Positions 35,694 through 44,789 of a stretch of 64,000 nt of DNA are shown one piece after another (within the stretch, counting starts at the first letter, position 1; each line of letters begins with the position of its first letter). The notes below the pieces were generated by a model that was not told the origin of the DNA, made no database searches, and was given only the letters and a program-made list of their open reading frames with translations. The stretch lies in NCBI GenBank assembly GCA_947625775.1, contig CANQPM010000002.1, forward strand, positions 124,001 to 188,000, in the 5' to 3' direction. Source of the stretch: an uncultured Lachnospiraceae bacterium (GTDB lineage Bacteria > Bacillota > Clostridia > Lachnospirales > Lachnospiraceae). Both the position numbers and the translations under genes were made by a program.

Positions 35694-38399
35694 ATGAAAA
35701 AAATAGAATTTATTGACAATTATGGCGGATTCAGACTGGAAAATCCAGAGCAGCTAAGCTACCTGTATTTTCCGATTGCGGGTGAGACGGGCGTGATGGG
35801 CAGCATTACGCCTGAGCTTGGCGGCGACAGCAAGACAAGCCAGAATACATTTCTGCTGGAGCCTGTGACCTGCGAGAGCTTACATAACAATAAATCGACA
35901 AGGAATTTCTGGGTAAAGCTTGACGGCGGAGAATACTGGTCCGCGACAGGAGTAAGCTCTGGACAGCAGGCGGAAAAATTTAAGAAGGACAAAGAAAAAA
36001 CAAGCTTGGAGGCTGGTCTTTTGTACCAGACTGTGCGCCGCAAATCAGATAAGCTGCAGCTTGAAAGCGAGATAACCTCATTTGTGCCGTACAGAGGCAT
36101 GAAAACAGAATTGACTAAGATAGTCATAAAAAACTGCGCGGACACGCCAAGGAGCATACAGGGCATATGCGCCGTGCCTATCTATGGCAGAAGCGCTGAC
36201 AACATCCGCGACCACAGAAACGTCACAAGCATGCTGAACAGGATATATACAATGGGCTACGGCGTGGCGGTGAACCCGACGCTGACCTTTGACGAGAGGG
36301 GACACAAGATAAATCAGGTTGTGTACGGCGTGTTTGGAAGCTGCGGCGGAGAGCGGCCAGTCGGCTTTTATCCGACAGTTGATGATTTTATAGGTGAAGG
36401 CGGTAGCTTTGAAAATCCGCGTGCGGTGACAGACGGGGCGCTTCCCGTGACGGCGTCAGGGCAGGAGATAGACGGCTACGAGGCCATGGGCGGTTTGGAA
36501 TTTGCCCCCGTAATTGTGAAAGCAGGGGAAAGCATTACCTTTATTATGGCGCTTTCGTATGGCGACGGGACAGTGGAGGAGCTTGAAGCAGACACGGTAA
36601 AGCTGCTTGGCGAAGGCGCATTTGACGATTTGCTCGAAGATACGAAAAAACATTGGAGAGAGATAAATAATATCAGCTACAGCTCGGCGGATAAATATTT
36701 TGACAAGTGGATTTACTGGGTTAATTTCCAGCCTGTATTGAGGAGAATTTACGGTTGCTCATTTCTGCCGCACCATGATTACGGAAAAGGCGGCAGGGGC
36801 TGGCGCGATTTGTGGCAGGACTGTCTTGCGCTGCTGCTTATGAACCCCGACGGCGTAAGGGAAATGCTGCGCAACAATTTCTGCGGCGTGAGAATTGACG
36901 GAACAAACGCGACAATTATAGGCAGCGGGCAGGGAGAGTTTATCGCGGACAGGAACGGCATAGCGCGCGTGTGGATGGACCACGGCGTATGGCCGTTTAT
37001 CACGACAAAGCTCTATCTTGACGAGACAGGCGACTACGGCTTTTTGTTCGAGGAGATACCTTATTTTAAAGATAAAATCATATGCAGGGGCGAGGCGGCT
37101 GACGAGCTGTGGAATGAGCAGCAGGGTTGTAACCAGATGGACCCCTTTGCAAAGGAATACAAAGGGACAGTGCTGGAGCATATTTTAGTCGAGCTTCTGA
37201 CTTCATTCTATGACGTCGGCGAGCACAACCATATCCGCATACGCGGAGCAGACTGGAATGACGCGCTTGATATGGCAAAGGAGCGCGGAGAGAGCGTAGC
37301 GTTTACAATGATGTACGGCAGGAATATGCGTCAGTTGTGCGAGGTGCTTTCTGCGGCAAAGGAGCTTTTAGGCATTGAAAAGGTATCAATATTGAAAGAA
37401 ATATCAATGCTTTTGGGCGATAAGGACTGGTGCTATGATAACGTCTCCGCAAAGCAGTCGCTGCTGAAAAAATACTCTGACACATGCAGCCATGAAGTAA
37501 GCGGCGAAAAGGACGAAATCGCTATTGACAAACTAATTGAAAATCTTTCAGGCAAAGCAGACTGGATAACAGAAAACGTGCAGCGGCAGGAATGGCTTAG
37601 CGAAGACAGCACAACAGGCTGGTTTAACGGCTATTACGATAATGACGGACAGCAGCTCGAACGCGCCGCGTCAAACGGCAATTCACAGATTATGCTCACA
37701 AGCCAAGTATTCGCCATTATGTCAGGCGTCGCATCAGATGAGCAGACAAAAAGCATTGTAAAAGCAGCCGACAAATATCTGTATGAGCCGTCAGTCGGAG
37801 GCTACAGGCTTAACACTGATTTTCACGAGGTTAAGCTTAATATGGGGCGCATGTTCGGCTTTGCATACGGACAAAAGGAAAATGGCGCAGTATTCAGCCA
37901 TATGGCGGTTATGTACGCAAAAGCGCTTTATGAACGTGGCTTCATCAAAGAAGGCTATAAAGTCATAAACAGCCTCTACAGCCACGCAGGCGACATAGAA
38001 CATTCACGCATCTATCCAGGCATTCCCGAATACTTCATGCCAAACGGCAGAGGCGTGTATCATTACCTCACAGGCGCGGCAAGCTGGCTGCTGCTCACAG
38101 TGCTGACAGAAATATACGGCATAAAAGGACTAAACGGAAACCTCATGCTGTCGCCAAAGCTTCTGGCAGAGCAGTTTGACAACGAAGGAAAAGCAAGCGT
38201 CAAATGCAAATTTTCAGGCAGGAGCATAATCGTCACTTACATAAATAAGGACAAACGCGAATATGGTAGCTACAGCATAAAGAAAGTCAGCATCAACGGA
38301 AAAGAATATTCAAATATGAAAAATTCTGTAATTTCAAGGAAGGAGATTTTGAGCCTTGACGAAAATGCAGATAATGAAATCTTAGTAGAGCTTGGCTAA
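35694..38399 (+). CDS. GH94 beta-glucan/disaccharide phosphorylase (possibly laminaribiose phosphorylase)
   Basis: The 901-residue cytosolic enzyme belongs to the glycosyltransferase-36/GH94 type. Features are the N-terminal beta-sandwich (about 1-300), the (alpha/alpha)6 barrel with GGRGWRDLWQDC and the catalytic-acid region RGADWNDALDM (Asp520/Asp523), and a C-terminal segment with GIPEYF. These enzymes split a beta-glucosidic bond with phosphate to give glucose or glucan 1-phosphate, saving ATP. Length and the neighbouring GH17 beta-1,3-glucanase point to beta-1,3 substrates such as laminaribiose; cellobiose or other linkages remain possible. CGGAGGA precedes the ATG. Expression is probably controlled by the divergent AraC protein. 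Confidence 0.88.
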   Translation: MKKIEFIDNYGGFRLENPEQLSYLYFPIAGETGVMGSITPELGGDSKTSQNTFLLEPVTCESLHNNKSTRNFWVKLDGGEYWSATGVSSGQQAEKFKKDKEKTSLEAGLLYQTVRRKSDKLQLESEITSFVPYRGMKTELTKIVIKNCADTPRSIQGICAVPIYGRSADNIRDHRNVTSMLNRIYTMGYGVAVNPTLTFDERGHKINQVVYGVFGSCGGERPVGFYPTVDDFIGEGGSFENPRAVTDGALPVTASGQEIDGYEAMGGLEFAPVIVKAGESITFIMALSYGDGTVEELEADTVKLLGEGAFDDLLEDTKKHWREINNISYSSADKYFDKWIYWVNFQPVLRRIYGCSFLPHHDYGKGGRGWRDLWQDCLALLLMNPDGVREMLRNNFCGVRIDGTNATIIGSGQGEFIADRNGIARVWMDHGVWPFITTKLYLDETGDYGFLFEEIPYFKDKIICRGEAADELWNEQQGCNQMDPFAKEYKGTVLEHILVELLTSFYDVGEHNHIRIRGADWNDALDMAKERGESVAFTMMYGRNMRQLCEVLSAAKELLGIEKVSILKEISMLLGDKDWCYDNVSAKQSLLKKYSDTCSHEVSGEKDEIAIDKLIENLSGKADWITENVQRQEWLSEDSTTGWFNGYYDNDGQQLERAASNGNSQIMLTSQVFAIMSGVASDEQTKSIVKAADKYLYEPSVGGYRLNTDFHEVKLNMGRMFGFAYGQKENGAVFSHMAVMYAKALYERGFIKEGYKVINSLYSHAGDIEHSRIYPGIPEYFMPNGRGVYHYLTGAASWLLLTVLTEIYGIKGLNGNLMLSPKLLAEQFDNEGKASVKCKFSGRSIIVTYINKDKREYGSYSIKKVSINGKEYSNMKNSVISRKEILSLDENADNEILVELG

Positions 38400-38462
38400 G
38401 CAATTGTATCATATGTTGTCAGCGGAATGTATATAGAGATATTTACGGGACTTTATTTCGAT

Positions 38463-38550
38463 AACGTAGAGTTTGGGTGAAATATACAAAACAAGCGACG
38501 ATTCGCATCGCGCACCAAGTCGCGGTTTTGTATATTTCGCACAAACTCGG
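38463..38550 (-). repeat. Family C hairpin repeat, copy 3
   Basis: Inverted relative to copies 1 and 2. It reads AACGTAGAGTTT...AAACTCGG on the plus strand. The lower stem GAGTTTGGGTGAAATATACA pairs with TGTATATTTCGCACAAACTC, where the A-T pair of GAATTT in other copies has become G-C (GAGTTT/AAACTC). The upper stem is GCGAC/GTCGC. Confidence 0.85.
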
Positions 38551-38610
38551 ACGGTTGAAAACACGTTCCGCAATTACCAAACACAAAGGATTTTTTAAGT
38601 CCTATTCGAT

Positions 38611-38697
38611 AACGTAGAATTTAGGCGAAATATATAAAATAAGCAGTGCCTTGCGCAGCACCGCACTGCGTTTTTATATATTTTGACTAAATTCGAA
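38611..38697 (-). repeat. Family C hairpin repeat, copy 4
   Basis: Tandem to copy 3. The lower stem GAATTTAGGCGAAATATATA pairs with TATATATTTTGACTAAATTC. The upper stem is GCAGTGC/GCACTGC, replacing the GCGAC/GTCGC of copies 1-3 with a different but still paired helix. CCTATTCGATAACG and TTCGATAACG precede copies 4 and 3, showing that the repeated unit extends beyond the hairpin. The remainder of 38400-38757 has no gene. Confidence 0.85.
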
Positions 38698-38757
38698 CGG
38701 TTTAGAAAACATTCCACAATTACCTATATAAATATAACACAGAGAGGGGCATAAAAC

Positions 38758-39654
38758 ATGAAAGAAATACTAAAATACGCAAAAGCAATCTGCTACTCAG
38801 GCTACAGGAAAGGTCAAAGCCCAAAGACAGGCATATGCCCAAGCTATGAGCAGATAAAAGAAGATATACAAATTTTAAACCAAGAAGGCTACCGCTACAT
38901 AAGAATGTACGATCCCAACCAACACGCCGAATACGTAATATCCGCAATCCGCGAACTAAAACTCACCATGACCTGCATGATAGGCATAGATCCCAAACCC
39001 GAGCGCAATAACCCCAACAGCTCATCAGGCACGCAAAACTTCTCCAATGAGGAACTTGAAAACAACAAAAAACATAACGAAAATGAACTAAAAAAACTTA
39101 TCAAACTCGCAAACGAAAACGAAGACGTACTTCAGGCAGTATCTATCGGCAATGAAAACACACCCTCATGGGGCACAGAAATTGTCCCCGTCGAAAGACT
39201 CATGTATTTTGCCCAGACACTAAAAGCCTCAGTCAAACAAGCCGTAACATATAATGAAGGATACCTTGAATGGAAAGAATTAAAAGAACTTGGAAATATG
39301 CTCGATATCATATCCATACACAGTTATCCGCTGTGGGCAGGAAAAACAATCAACGAAGCGCTTGACTTTAATAAAAGACATTATGACGATATGAAAGCAT
39401 TTTTCCCCGACAAACAGATAATATTTACAGAGGCAGGCTGGGCGACAGGAGGGACATCTTCCAAAATTGACTCCAAAAATATATCCGTTGAGAACCAGAA
39501 ACGCTACATCACAGAGCTTAATAAATATCTTGATGATAATAAAATAGTAGCGTTTATCTTTGAGGCGTTCGACGAATACTGGAAAAGCGACGACGACGGA
39601 GTAGAAAGGCACTGGGGTCTGTATGATGAGGACAGGAAACGCAAGTGGCAGTAA
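38758..39654 (+). CDS. GH17-type beta-1,3-glucanase, cytosolic
   Basis: The 298-residue (beta/alpha)8 protein matches GH17: CYSGYRKGQ and RMYDPNQ near the start, the general acid in SIGNE (Glu133), and the nucleophile in IIFTEAGW (Glu225). GH17 enzymes hydrolyse beta-1,3-glucans such as laminarin or callose fragments, or rearrange them as glucosyltransferases. No signal peptide is present, so it would act on imported oligosaccharides, in keeping with the GH94 phosphorylase upstream. GAGAGGGGC precedes the ATG. Four hundred bases with two family C hairpins separate it from the phosphorylase gene. Confidence 0.87.
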   Translation: MKEILKYAKAICYSGYRKGQSPKTGICPSYEQIKEDIQILNQEGYRYIRMYDPNQHAEYVISAIRELKLTMTCMIGIDPKPERNNPNSSSGTQNFSNEELENNKKHNENELKKLIKLANENEDVLQAVSIGNENTPSWGTEIVPVERLMYFAQTLKASVKQAVTYNEGYLEWKELKELGNMLDIISIHSYPLWAGKTINEALDFNKRHYDDMKAFFPDKQIIFTEAGWATGGTSSKIDSKNISVENQKRYITELNKYLDDNKIVAFIFEAFDEYWKSDDDGVERHWGLYDEDRKRKWQ

Positions 39655-39759
39655 ATAAGAACTTTACATTTCTCAAGCTGGATAAGCAAATTTCCAGTTC
39701 CCACATTGCATACAGTAGAGATTATAAATGAAAAATTTAGTAAAATAAACAAAAGATTC

Positions 39760-39788
39760 TTTACATCAGAATTTGTAAAGGATATACT
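39760..39788 (+). promoter_or_regulatory. Promoter for the PD-(D/E)XK-like gene
   Basis: TTTACA (39760-39765), 17 bases, TATACT (39783-39788), about 38 bases before the start codon. Confidence 0.75.
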
Positions 39789-39826
39789 AAAATTATAGAT
39801 TAATAAAATACTATAAGGGGAACAGA

Positions 39827-40786
39827 ATGGCAAAAGAGAAACAAGAGGCAGAAAAGAAACAGAAGCTGCAGTGGCATCCCGCATTTGCAGCGGCTCTTGA
39901 AATGGAGCTTTTGGAGAATAAGGACGACTTGGAATTTGAAAGAGAACATAACCTTAACAGAAAACCCCTGCTGATAGATTGTCTGGTAATCAAAAAGAAA
40001 AAGAATGTAGTCATAAAGAATGAGATAGGAAAATTCTTTAGGAAGTACAACATAATCGAATACAAATCAGCGAAAGATTCACTGTCAATAGATGATGTGG
40101 CAAAGACACAGGGGTATGCCCATTTATATAAGGCATATGGCGAAGGCATTGATGCAGTAAAGTTTGATGAAGTGTCCGTCACGCTGATACGCGAATCAAA
40201 GCCCATTGGATTATTCAAGTATTTTGAAGAAAACAGCTACATGGTATCAAATCCATACAAAGGGATATATTACATAGAAAGCGGGTTAAAGTTTCCGACA
40301 CAGATAATGGTAGGAAAAGAGCTTACCCATGAGAACCACGAGTGGTTTAATCTGCTGTCGGATAAGGTGACAAAGCAGGAAATGGCAAGAGCCATCGAAT
40401 ACTCAAGGAATGTAAGAAGTAAGAATGAGCGGGAACTGATAGACGCCATATTTGAAGTGAGCGCATTGGCAAACAAAAATGTAGTGGAAGAATTAAAGAT
40501 GGGGGATGAGGATATGTGTCAGGCATTGATGGAGATAATGAAACCAGAAATCGAAGAAGTAGTAAATACAGCAGTATTGCAGGAACGCAAAGAAACAACA
40601 GAACGTGTTGAAAAGGAAACAACAGAACGAGTCGAGCGGGAAACGACAGAACGCGTCACAGAACGCGCAATTAAAGTAGCAGTTGAAATGCTTCGCAGCC
40701 TGAACCTAGGAAATCCTGAAATTAAGGAAGCATTGCAAAAGAATTACAATCTTTCAGAGGAAGAAGCGCTTTCTTATCTTAAATAA
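39827..40786 (+). CDS. PD-(D/E)XK-like protein with C-terminal tandem repeat
   Basis: The 319-residue protein has an N-terminal core LLIDCLVIKKKK...IGKFFRKYNIIEYKSAKDSL that fits the D-x(n)-ExK nuclease fold (Asp51; EYK near 78), the pattern of transposase-like families abundant in gut Clostridia. The rest is helical. Near residue 256 the block ETTERVEK is repeated three times, encoded by 24-base DNA repeats, followed by a basic helix. Related proteins are often mis-annotated; function is unknown. The sequence is AT-richer than the neighbours. It has its own promoter and is followed by a strong hairpin, so it is a single-gene unit. Confidence 0.65.
   Translation: MAKEKQEAEKKQKLQWHPAFAAALEMELLENKDDLEFEREHNLNRKPLLIDCLVIKKKKNVVIKNEIGKFFRKYNIIEYKSAKDSLSIDDVAKTQGYAHLYKAYGEGIDAVKFDEVSVTLIRESKPIGLFKYFEENSYMVSNPYKGIYYIESGLKFPTQIMVGKELTHENHEWFNLLSDKVTKQEMARAIEYSRNVRSKNERELIDAIFEVSALANKNVVEELKMGDEDMCQALMEIMKPEIEEVVNTAVLQERKETTERVEKETTERVERETTERVTERAIKVAVEMLRSLNLGNPEIKEALQKNYNLSEEEALSYLK
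40592..40663 (+). repeat. Three 24-bp tandem repeats inside the PD-(D/E)XK-like gene
   Basis: GAAACAACAGAACGTGTTGAAAAG and two diverged copies encode ETTERVEK, ETTERVER and ETTERVTE. The period is eight codons. Third-position changes are frequent, so the peptide is conserved better than the DNA. Confidence 0.8.
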
Positions 40787-40841
40787 ATCATAAATATGTA
40801 TTGTAGCCGATACATATAGAAATAGAAACAAAATAACAAAA

Positions 40842-40880
40842 TCACGAACCACCAGCAGGTCTGGTGGTTCGTGACTTTAT
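40842..40880 (+). terminator. Perfect 14-bp hairpin after the PD-(D/E)XK-like gene
   Basis: TCACGAACCACCAG (40842-40855) and its exact complement (40861-40874) surround CAGGT and are followed by CTTTAT. It is a likely terminator with a weak T-run. The rest of the 40787-41093 gap holds the next promoter. Confidence 0.65.
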
Positions 40881-40908
40881 AACAGTAAGAAGATGATTAA
40901 AATGTGGG

Positions 40909-40937
40909 TTGACAATTATTTAATAAAGTTGCATAGT
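40909..40937 (+). promoter_or_regulatory. Promoter for the polyphosphate kinase 2 gene
   Basis: Consensus TTGACA (40909-40914), 17 bases, CATAGT (40932-40937). A further TATAAT occurs near 40967 and could serve as a second start. The leader is about 150 bases. Confidence 0.65.
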
Positions 40938-41093
40938 AAATATAGGTATTCTGCATAATTTTACTATAATAATGGAAAAATTTGCTGTGCACCACAGTCA
41001 GGCAATATAGATATAAAAAGCGTAGCAGGTAAATAATGAAACTGGAAACAATTAATTTTATTGCGCAGAAGCATGCGCGGAAAAGGGGTTGCT

Positions 41094-42581
41094 ATGTTAG
41101 AGAAAATTGATTTGACAAAGTCGCTTGGCAAAAAGGAGTACAAGGCGAAAATGGCTGAGCTTGAGCCAAAGCTTGCCCAGCTCCAAAGAGACCTCAAAAA
41201 TATGGGCGTGCCTGTGATGATTGTTTTTGAGGGCTTTGGCGCGGCAGGCAAGGGCACTCAGATAAACCGCCTGATAGAGGCGCTTGACCCGAGAGGATTC
41301 ACGGTGTACTCCACAGACGCGGAGACAAGTGAGGAGGCAATGCACCCGTTTTTGTGGCGTTTCTGGACAAAGACGCCCGAGAAGGGCAGGATAGCCGTAT
41401 TTGACAGGAGCTGGTACAGAAAGCTTCTGGTGGACAGATACGACAAAAAAACGCCTAAAAAGGACATCCCCATAGTTTTGGAGGACATAAAGAGCTTTGA
41501 AAAACAGCTTACCGACGGCGGCACTATGCTCATAAAATTTTTCCTCGACATATCAGAGCAGGAGCAGAAGAAACGCTTTAAAAAGCTGATGGAAAAGAAA
41601 GCGACAAAATGGCGCGTGACAGAAAACGATATGGACAGAAACAAGCATTTTGACAAGTATCTGGAAATGGCGGACGAAATGCTTACCAAGACGGACACGG
41701 AATACGCTCCCTGGACAATCGTGGAAGCTGATGATGAGCGGTTTGCCACAGTGAAGATATTAACCACTGTAGTCAACGCTTTTAAGGAGCGCCGCAAAAA
41801 GGAAAAATCACTCGCAAAGCCAGAGATAGACGGCAAATTTAACGGTGCAAGCTTAAATGACAGCGTACTAAAAAAGGTAGACCTTTCAAAGAAACTCAGC
41901 AAAAAGGAATACGAAAAACGCGTTGATGAATTGCAGAAACGCCTAAAACTCCTGCACGGCAGACTTTATGCGGAGCGCATACCCGTAGTGCTTGCCTTTG
42001 AGGGCTGGGACGCTGGCGGTAAGGGCGGCGCGATAAAGCGTCTTACGAGGGCGCTTGATCCGAGGGGTTATGCGGTAAATCCAACAAGCTCACCCAACGA
42101 TATAGAGCGCGCACATCATTATCTGTGGCGTTTCTGGACAAAAATGCCAAAAGACGGGCACATCGCCATTTTTGACAGGACATGGTACGGAAGGGTTATG
42201 GTGGAGCGCATAGAGGGATTCTGCTCTACGCAGGACTGGCAGCGCGCGTACAAGGAAATGAACGAAATGGAGCAGCAGCTTGTAAACCATGGCGCGATAG
42301 TGATTAAATTCTGGCTGCACATAGACAAGGACGAGCAGGCGCGCCGTTTCAAGGACAGGCAGGACAATCCCGAAAAGAGCTGGAAGATTACAGACGAGGA
42401 CTGGCGCAACCGCGAAAAATGGGAGCTTTATGAGCAGGCGGTTGACGATATGCTTGTAAAGACGTCAACGGCGAACGCACCCTGGGTAATCGTGGAAGGC
42501 AACGACAAGTATTATGCGCGCGTCAAAGTGCTTGAAACAGTGGTAAACGCAATTGAAGAACGTCTGAAAAAGGACAAATAA
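41094..42581 (+). CDS. Two-domain polyphosphate kinase 2 (polyphosphate:AMP phosphotransferase)
   Basis: The 495-residue cytosolic protein is a tandem of two PPK2 domains with P-loops GFGAAGKGTQ (about residue 44) and GWDAGGKGGA (about 305). Each has the HPFLWRFWTK or HHYLWRFWTK lid motif and FDRSWYRK or FDRTWYGR. Two-domain PPK2 enzymes typically use polyphosphate to turn AMP into ADP. The second domain has the canonical residues, and the first diverges at the Walker A (GFGAAG for GWDAAG). AAAGGGG precedes ATG 41094; the track start at 41061 is rejected. It would recycle AMP made by the many ligases of this region. Confidence 0.92.
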   Translation: MLEKIDLTKSLGKKEYKAKMAELEPKLAQLQRDLKNMGVPVMIVFEGFGAAGKGTQINRLIEALDPRGFTVYSTDAETSEEAMHPFLWRFWTKTPEKGRIAVFDRSWYRKLLVDRYDKKTPKKDIPIVLEDIKSFEKQLTDGGTMLIKFFLDISEQEQKKRFKKLMEKKATKWRVTENDMDRNKHFDKYLEMADEMLTKTDTEYAPWTIVEADDERFATVKILTTVVNAFKERRKKEKSLAKPEIDGKFNGASLNDSVLKKVDLSKKLSKKEYEKRVDELQKRLKLLHGRLYAERIPVVLAFEGWDAGGKGGAIKRLTRALDPRGYAVNPTSSPNDIERAHHYLWRFWTKMPKDGHIAIFDRTWYGRVMVERIEGFCSTQDWQRAYKEMNEMEQQLVNHGAIVIKFWLHIDKDEQARRFKDRQDNPEKSWKITDEDWRNREKWELYEQAVDDMLVKTSTANAPWVIVEGNDKYYARVKVLETVVNAIEERLKKDK

Positions 42582-42626
42582 GAAAAAACAAATAAGAAAA
42601 AGCAAATAAGGCAAGGAGGAATTTTT

Positions 42627-43232
42627 ATGAATAAAAACGCGATGCACAAAATAACATATGGTTTGTATATACTTACGGCGAAGGAGGGTGAAAAGGATAA
42701 CGGCTGTATCGTAAACACGGTTTGCCAGGTCACGTCTGAGCCGAACCGCATAGCGGTAGCCGTAAATAAGGGCAACTACACGCATGACATGATACAGCGC
42801 ACAGGCGTATTCAACGTGTCAATTCTTACTGAAAAATCAAAATTTGACACCTACAAGCACTGGGGCTTTCAAAGCGGCAAAGACGTGGACAAGGCGGAGC
42901 AGATAAGCTTTAAACGCTCTGAAAACGGGCTTATTTATATCACGGAGGAAACAAACGCCTATATTTCCGCAAAGGTACTTTCCACGGTTGATTTAGGCAC
43001 GCACACGCTTTTTATAGCTGATGTGACAGACGCTGATGTCCTGGGCGAGGACGAGTCGGTATCATACAGCTTTTACCAGAAAAACATCAAATCTGCGCCC
43101 AAGGCCGCCGAGGCTCAGAAAAAAGGCTTTATCTGCACTGTGTGCGGCTACATATATGAGGGAGACATCCTTCCCGACGACTTCATCTGCCCATGGTGCA
43201 AGCACCCAGCGTCAGATTTTCAGCCCTTATAA
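42627..43232 (+). CDS. Flavin reductase-like domain fused to rubredoxin
   Basis: The 201-residue protein joins an FMN-binding flavin-reductase/flavoredoxin domain (1-155: VNTVCQVTSEPNRIAVAVNKGNYTH) to a C-terminal rubredoxin (CTVCGYIYEGDILPDDFICPWCKHP) whose four cysteines bind one iron. This resembles the high-molecular-weight rubredoxin of acetogens, which passes electrons from NADH-dependent oxidoreductases to oxygen- or peroxide-reducing flavodiiron proteins. GGAGGA precedes the ATG. The gene lies 45 bases after the PPK2 gene and may be co-transcribed. Confidence 0.93.
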   Translation: MNKNAMHKITYGLYILTAKEGEKDNGCIVNTVCQVTSEPNRIAVAVNKGNYTHDMIQRTGVFNVSILTEKSKFDTYKHWGFQSGKDVDKAEQISFKRSENGLIYITEETNAYISAKVLSTVDLGTHTLFIADVTDADVLGEDESVSYSFYQKNIKSAPKAAEAQKKGFICTVCGYIYEGDILPDDFICPWCKHPASDFQPL

Positions 43233-43368
43233 GGCGGGGGCGCTGTGACTTGCTTTGCGTTTCGGGTACAATATTGAGCAGTACATTAAGCTGCGGCAGG
43301 GCTATTTGAGCCGTAGCGGACATATATTTTTATTAAAACCTTCATTTATAAAAGGAAAATAAAAATAT

Positions 43369-44625
43369 ATGGATATAATAAAAAAACGACTGTTATTGCT
43401 TGCCGTAGTTTTAACATTGACACTGGGCTGCGTAAGTTCGCCCTCGCAAAATGCCTATGCCCAGACGCCTGACTTAAAGCTGTACGCAAAGGCGGCAGTG
43501 CTTATGGACGCAGACACAGGGCGCGTGCTTTTTGAGCGCGACGGCAGCGAGCAGCTTGCCATGGCAAGCACGACAAAGATAATGACGCTTATAGTGACGC
43601 TTGAAAACGCCAATCTTGAGGACACTGTAGAGGTGTCCTCTTATGCGGCGTCAATGCCCGACGTGCAGCTGAACATAAGGGAAGGGGAGCAGTACAGGCT
43701 AAAGGACCTGACATATTCCCTTATGCTGGAGTCGCACAATGACAGCGCCGTGGCGATAGCGGAGCATGTAGGCGGCAGCGTAGAAAAATTTGCGTCAATG
43801 ATGAACAAAAAGGCGCGGGAAATAGGCTGCAAGGACACATATTTTATTACGCCAAACGGACTTGACGCCACGGACGGCGACAAATTTCACTGTACGACGG
43901 CGCATGACCTGGCGCTGATAATGTCGTACTGTATCACAAAATCCCCTCAAAAAGAGCAGTTTCTGGAAATAACACGCACTCCCTCATATTCCTTTACAGA
44001 CATATCGGGCAAAAGAAGCTTTAGCTGTACAAACCATAACGCTTTTTTGTCAATGATGCAGGGCGCGCTCTCAGGCAAAACAGGCTTTACGAACAAGGCT
44101 GGCTATTGCTATGTCGGCGCTCTGCAGCGTGACGGAAAAACGCTTGTCGTAGCCTTGCTTGCCTGCGGCTGGCCCAGCCATAAAACCTACAAATGGAGCG
44201 ACACGAGGACGCTCATGGAATACGGGCTTGCAAACTACGATTTCAGGTCGCTTGACGAGGCGCCGCTCCCAAAGCAGACCTTAGAGCCCATACCGATACA
44301 CGGGGCGAAAGGCAATGCCATAAATGAAACAGTGCTTGCAGATGTTGAGCTTTTGGAGCATGAAAACGCGGAAAATGGAAAAAATGAAGGAAATGTTTCA
44401 AATACGGACAAAATATTGCTCAGGGATGATGAAAAAATAACAGTAACCCTTCATAAAGTAAAGGAACTCAGCGCTCCCGTAAAGGCAGGCGACAGGGCAG
44501 GCCATATAAGCTATTGTGTCGGAAACGAGGAGTTAAAACGGCTTGATCTTGTAATCACGGAAAATAGGGAGAAGATAGACATTGACTGGTGCATCAGGCA
44601 GGTGTTTATGCATTGGACACTGTAA
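43369..44625 (+). CDS. D-alanyl-D-alanine carboxypeptidase (S11 family), second copy
   Basis: The 418-residue exported enzyme has a signal peptide with probable cleavage after AYA in PSQNAYAQTP. A cysteine at 21 follows TLG, which is not a good lipobox. The catalytic motifs are STTK (Ser67), SHN at 122-124 in place of the usual SGN, and KTG in SGKTGFT. The C-terminal PBP5-type domain has an acidic insert (LLEHENAENGKNEGN). Together with the 29973 gene it gives the window two S11 enzymes of different subtypes. AAAGGA is 12 bases before the ATG, a long spacing. Confidence 0.9.
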   Translation: MDIIKKRLLLLAVVLTLTLGCVSSPSQNAYAQTPDLKLYAKAAVLMDADTGRVLFERDGSEQLAMASTTKIMTLIVTLENANLEDTVEVSSYAASMPDVQLNIREGEQYRLKDLTYSLMLESHNDSAVAIAEHVGGSVEKFASMMNKKAREIGCKDTYFITPNGLDATDGDKFHCTTAHDLALIMSYCITKSPQKEQFLEITRTPSYSFTDISGKRSFSCTNHNAFLSMMQGALSGKTGFTNKAGYCYVGALQRDGKTLVVALLACGWPSHKTYKWSDTRTLMEYGLANYDFRSLDEAPLPKQTLEPIPIHGAKGNAINETVLADVELLEHENAENGKNEGNVSNTDKILLRDDEKITVTLHKVKELSAPVKAGDRAGHISYCVGNEELKRLDLVITENREKIDIDWCIRQVFMHWTL

Positions 44626-44692
44626 AAAATAAAATTTTTCAAAATAAAATAACAAAAAATATTAAATTTTACTAGGCGTATTGATTAATCTG

Positions 44693-44701
44693 TGCTATAC
44701 T
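44693..44701 (+). promoter_or_regulatory. Extended -10 promoter of the decarboxylase cluster
   Basis: TGCTATACT provides a TGn-TATACT extended -10 about 90 bases before the first gene. A hairpin ACGTAATTTTT/AAAAAATTGCGT lies in the leader at about 44709-44743. No proper -35 is visible. Confidence 0.45.
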
Positions 44702-44789
44702 GGAAATGACGTAATTTTTGGAATATTTTGAAAAAATTGCGTAATGAAATTTTTATTTTATTTTTAAATATAAAAATGGAGGTTATAAA

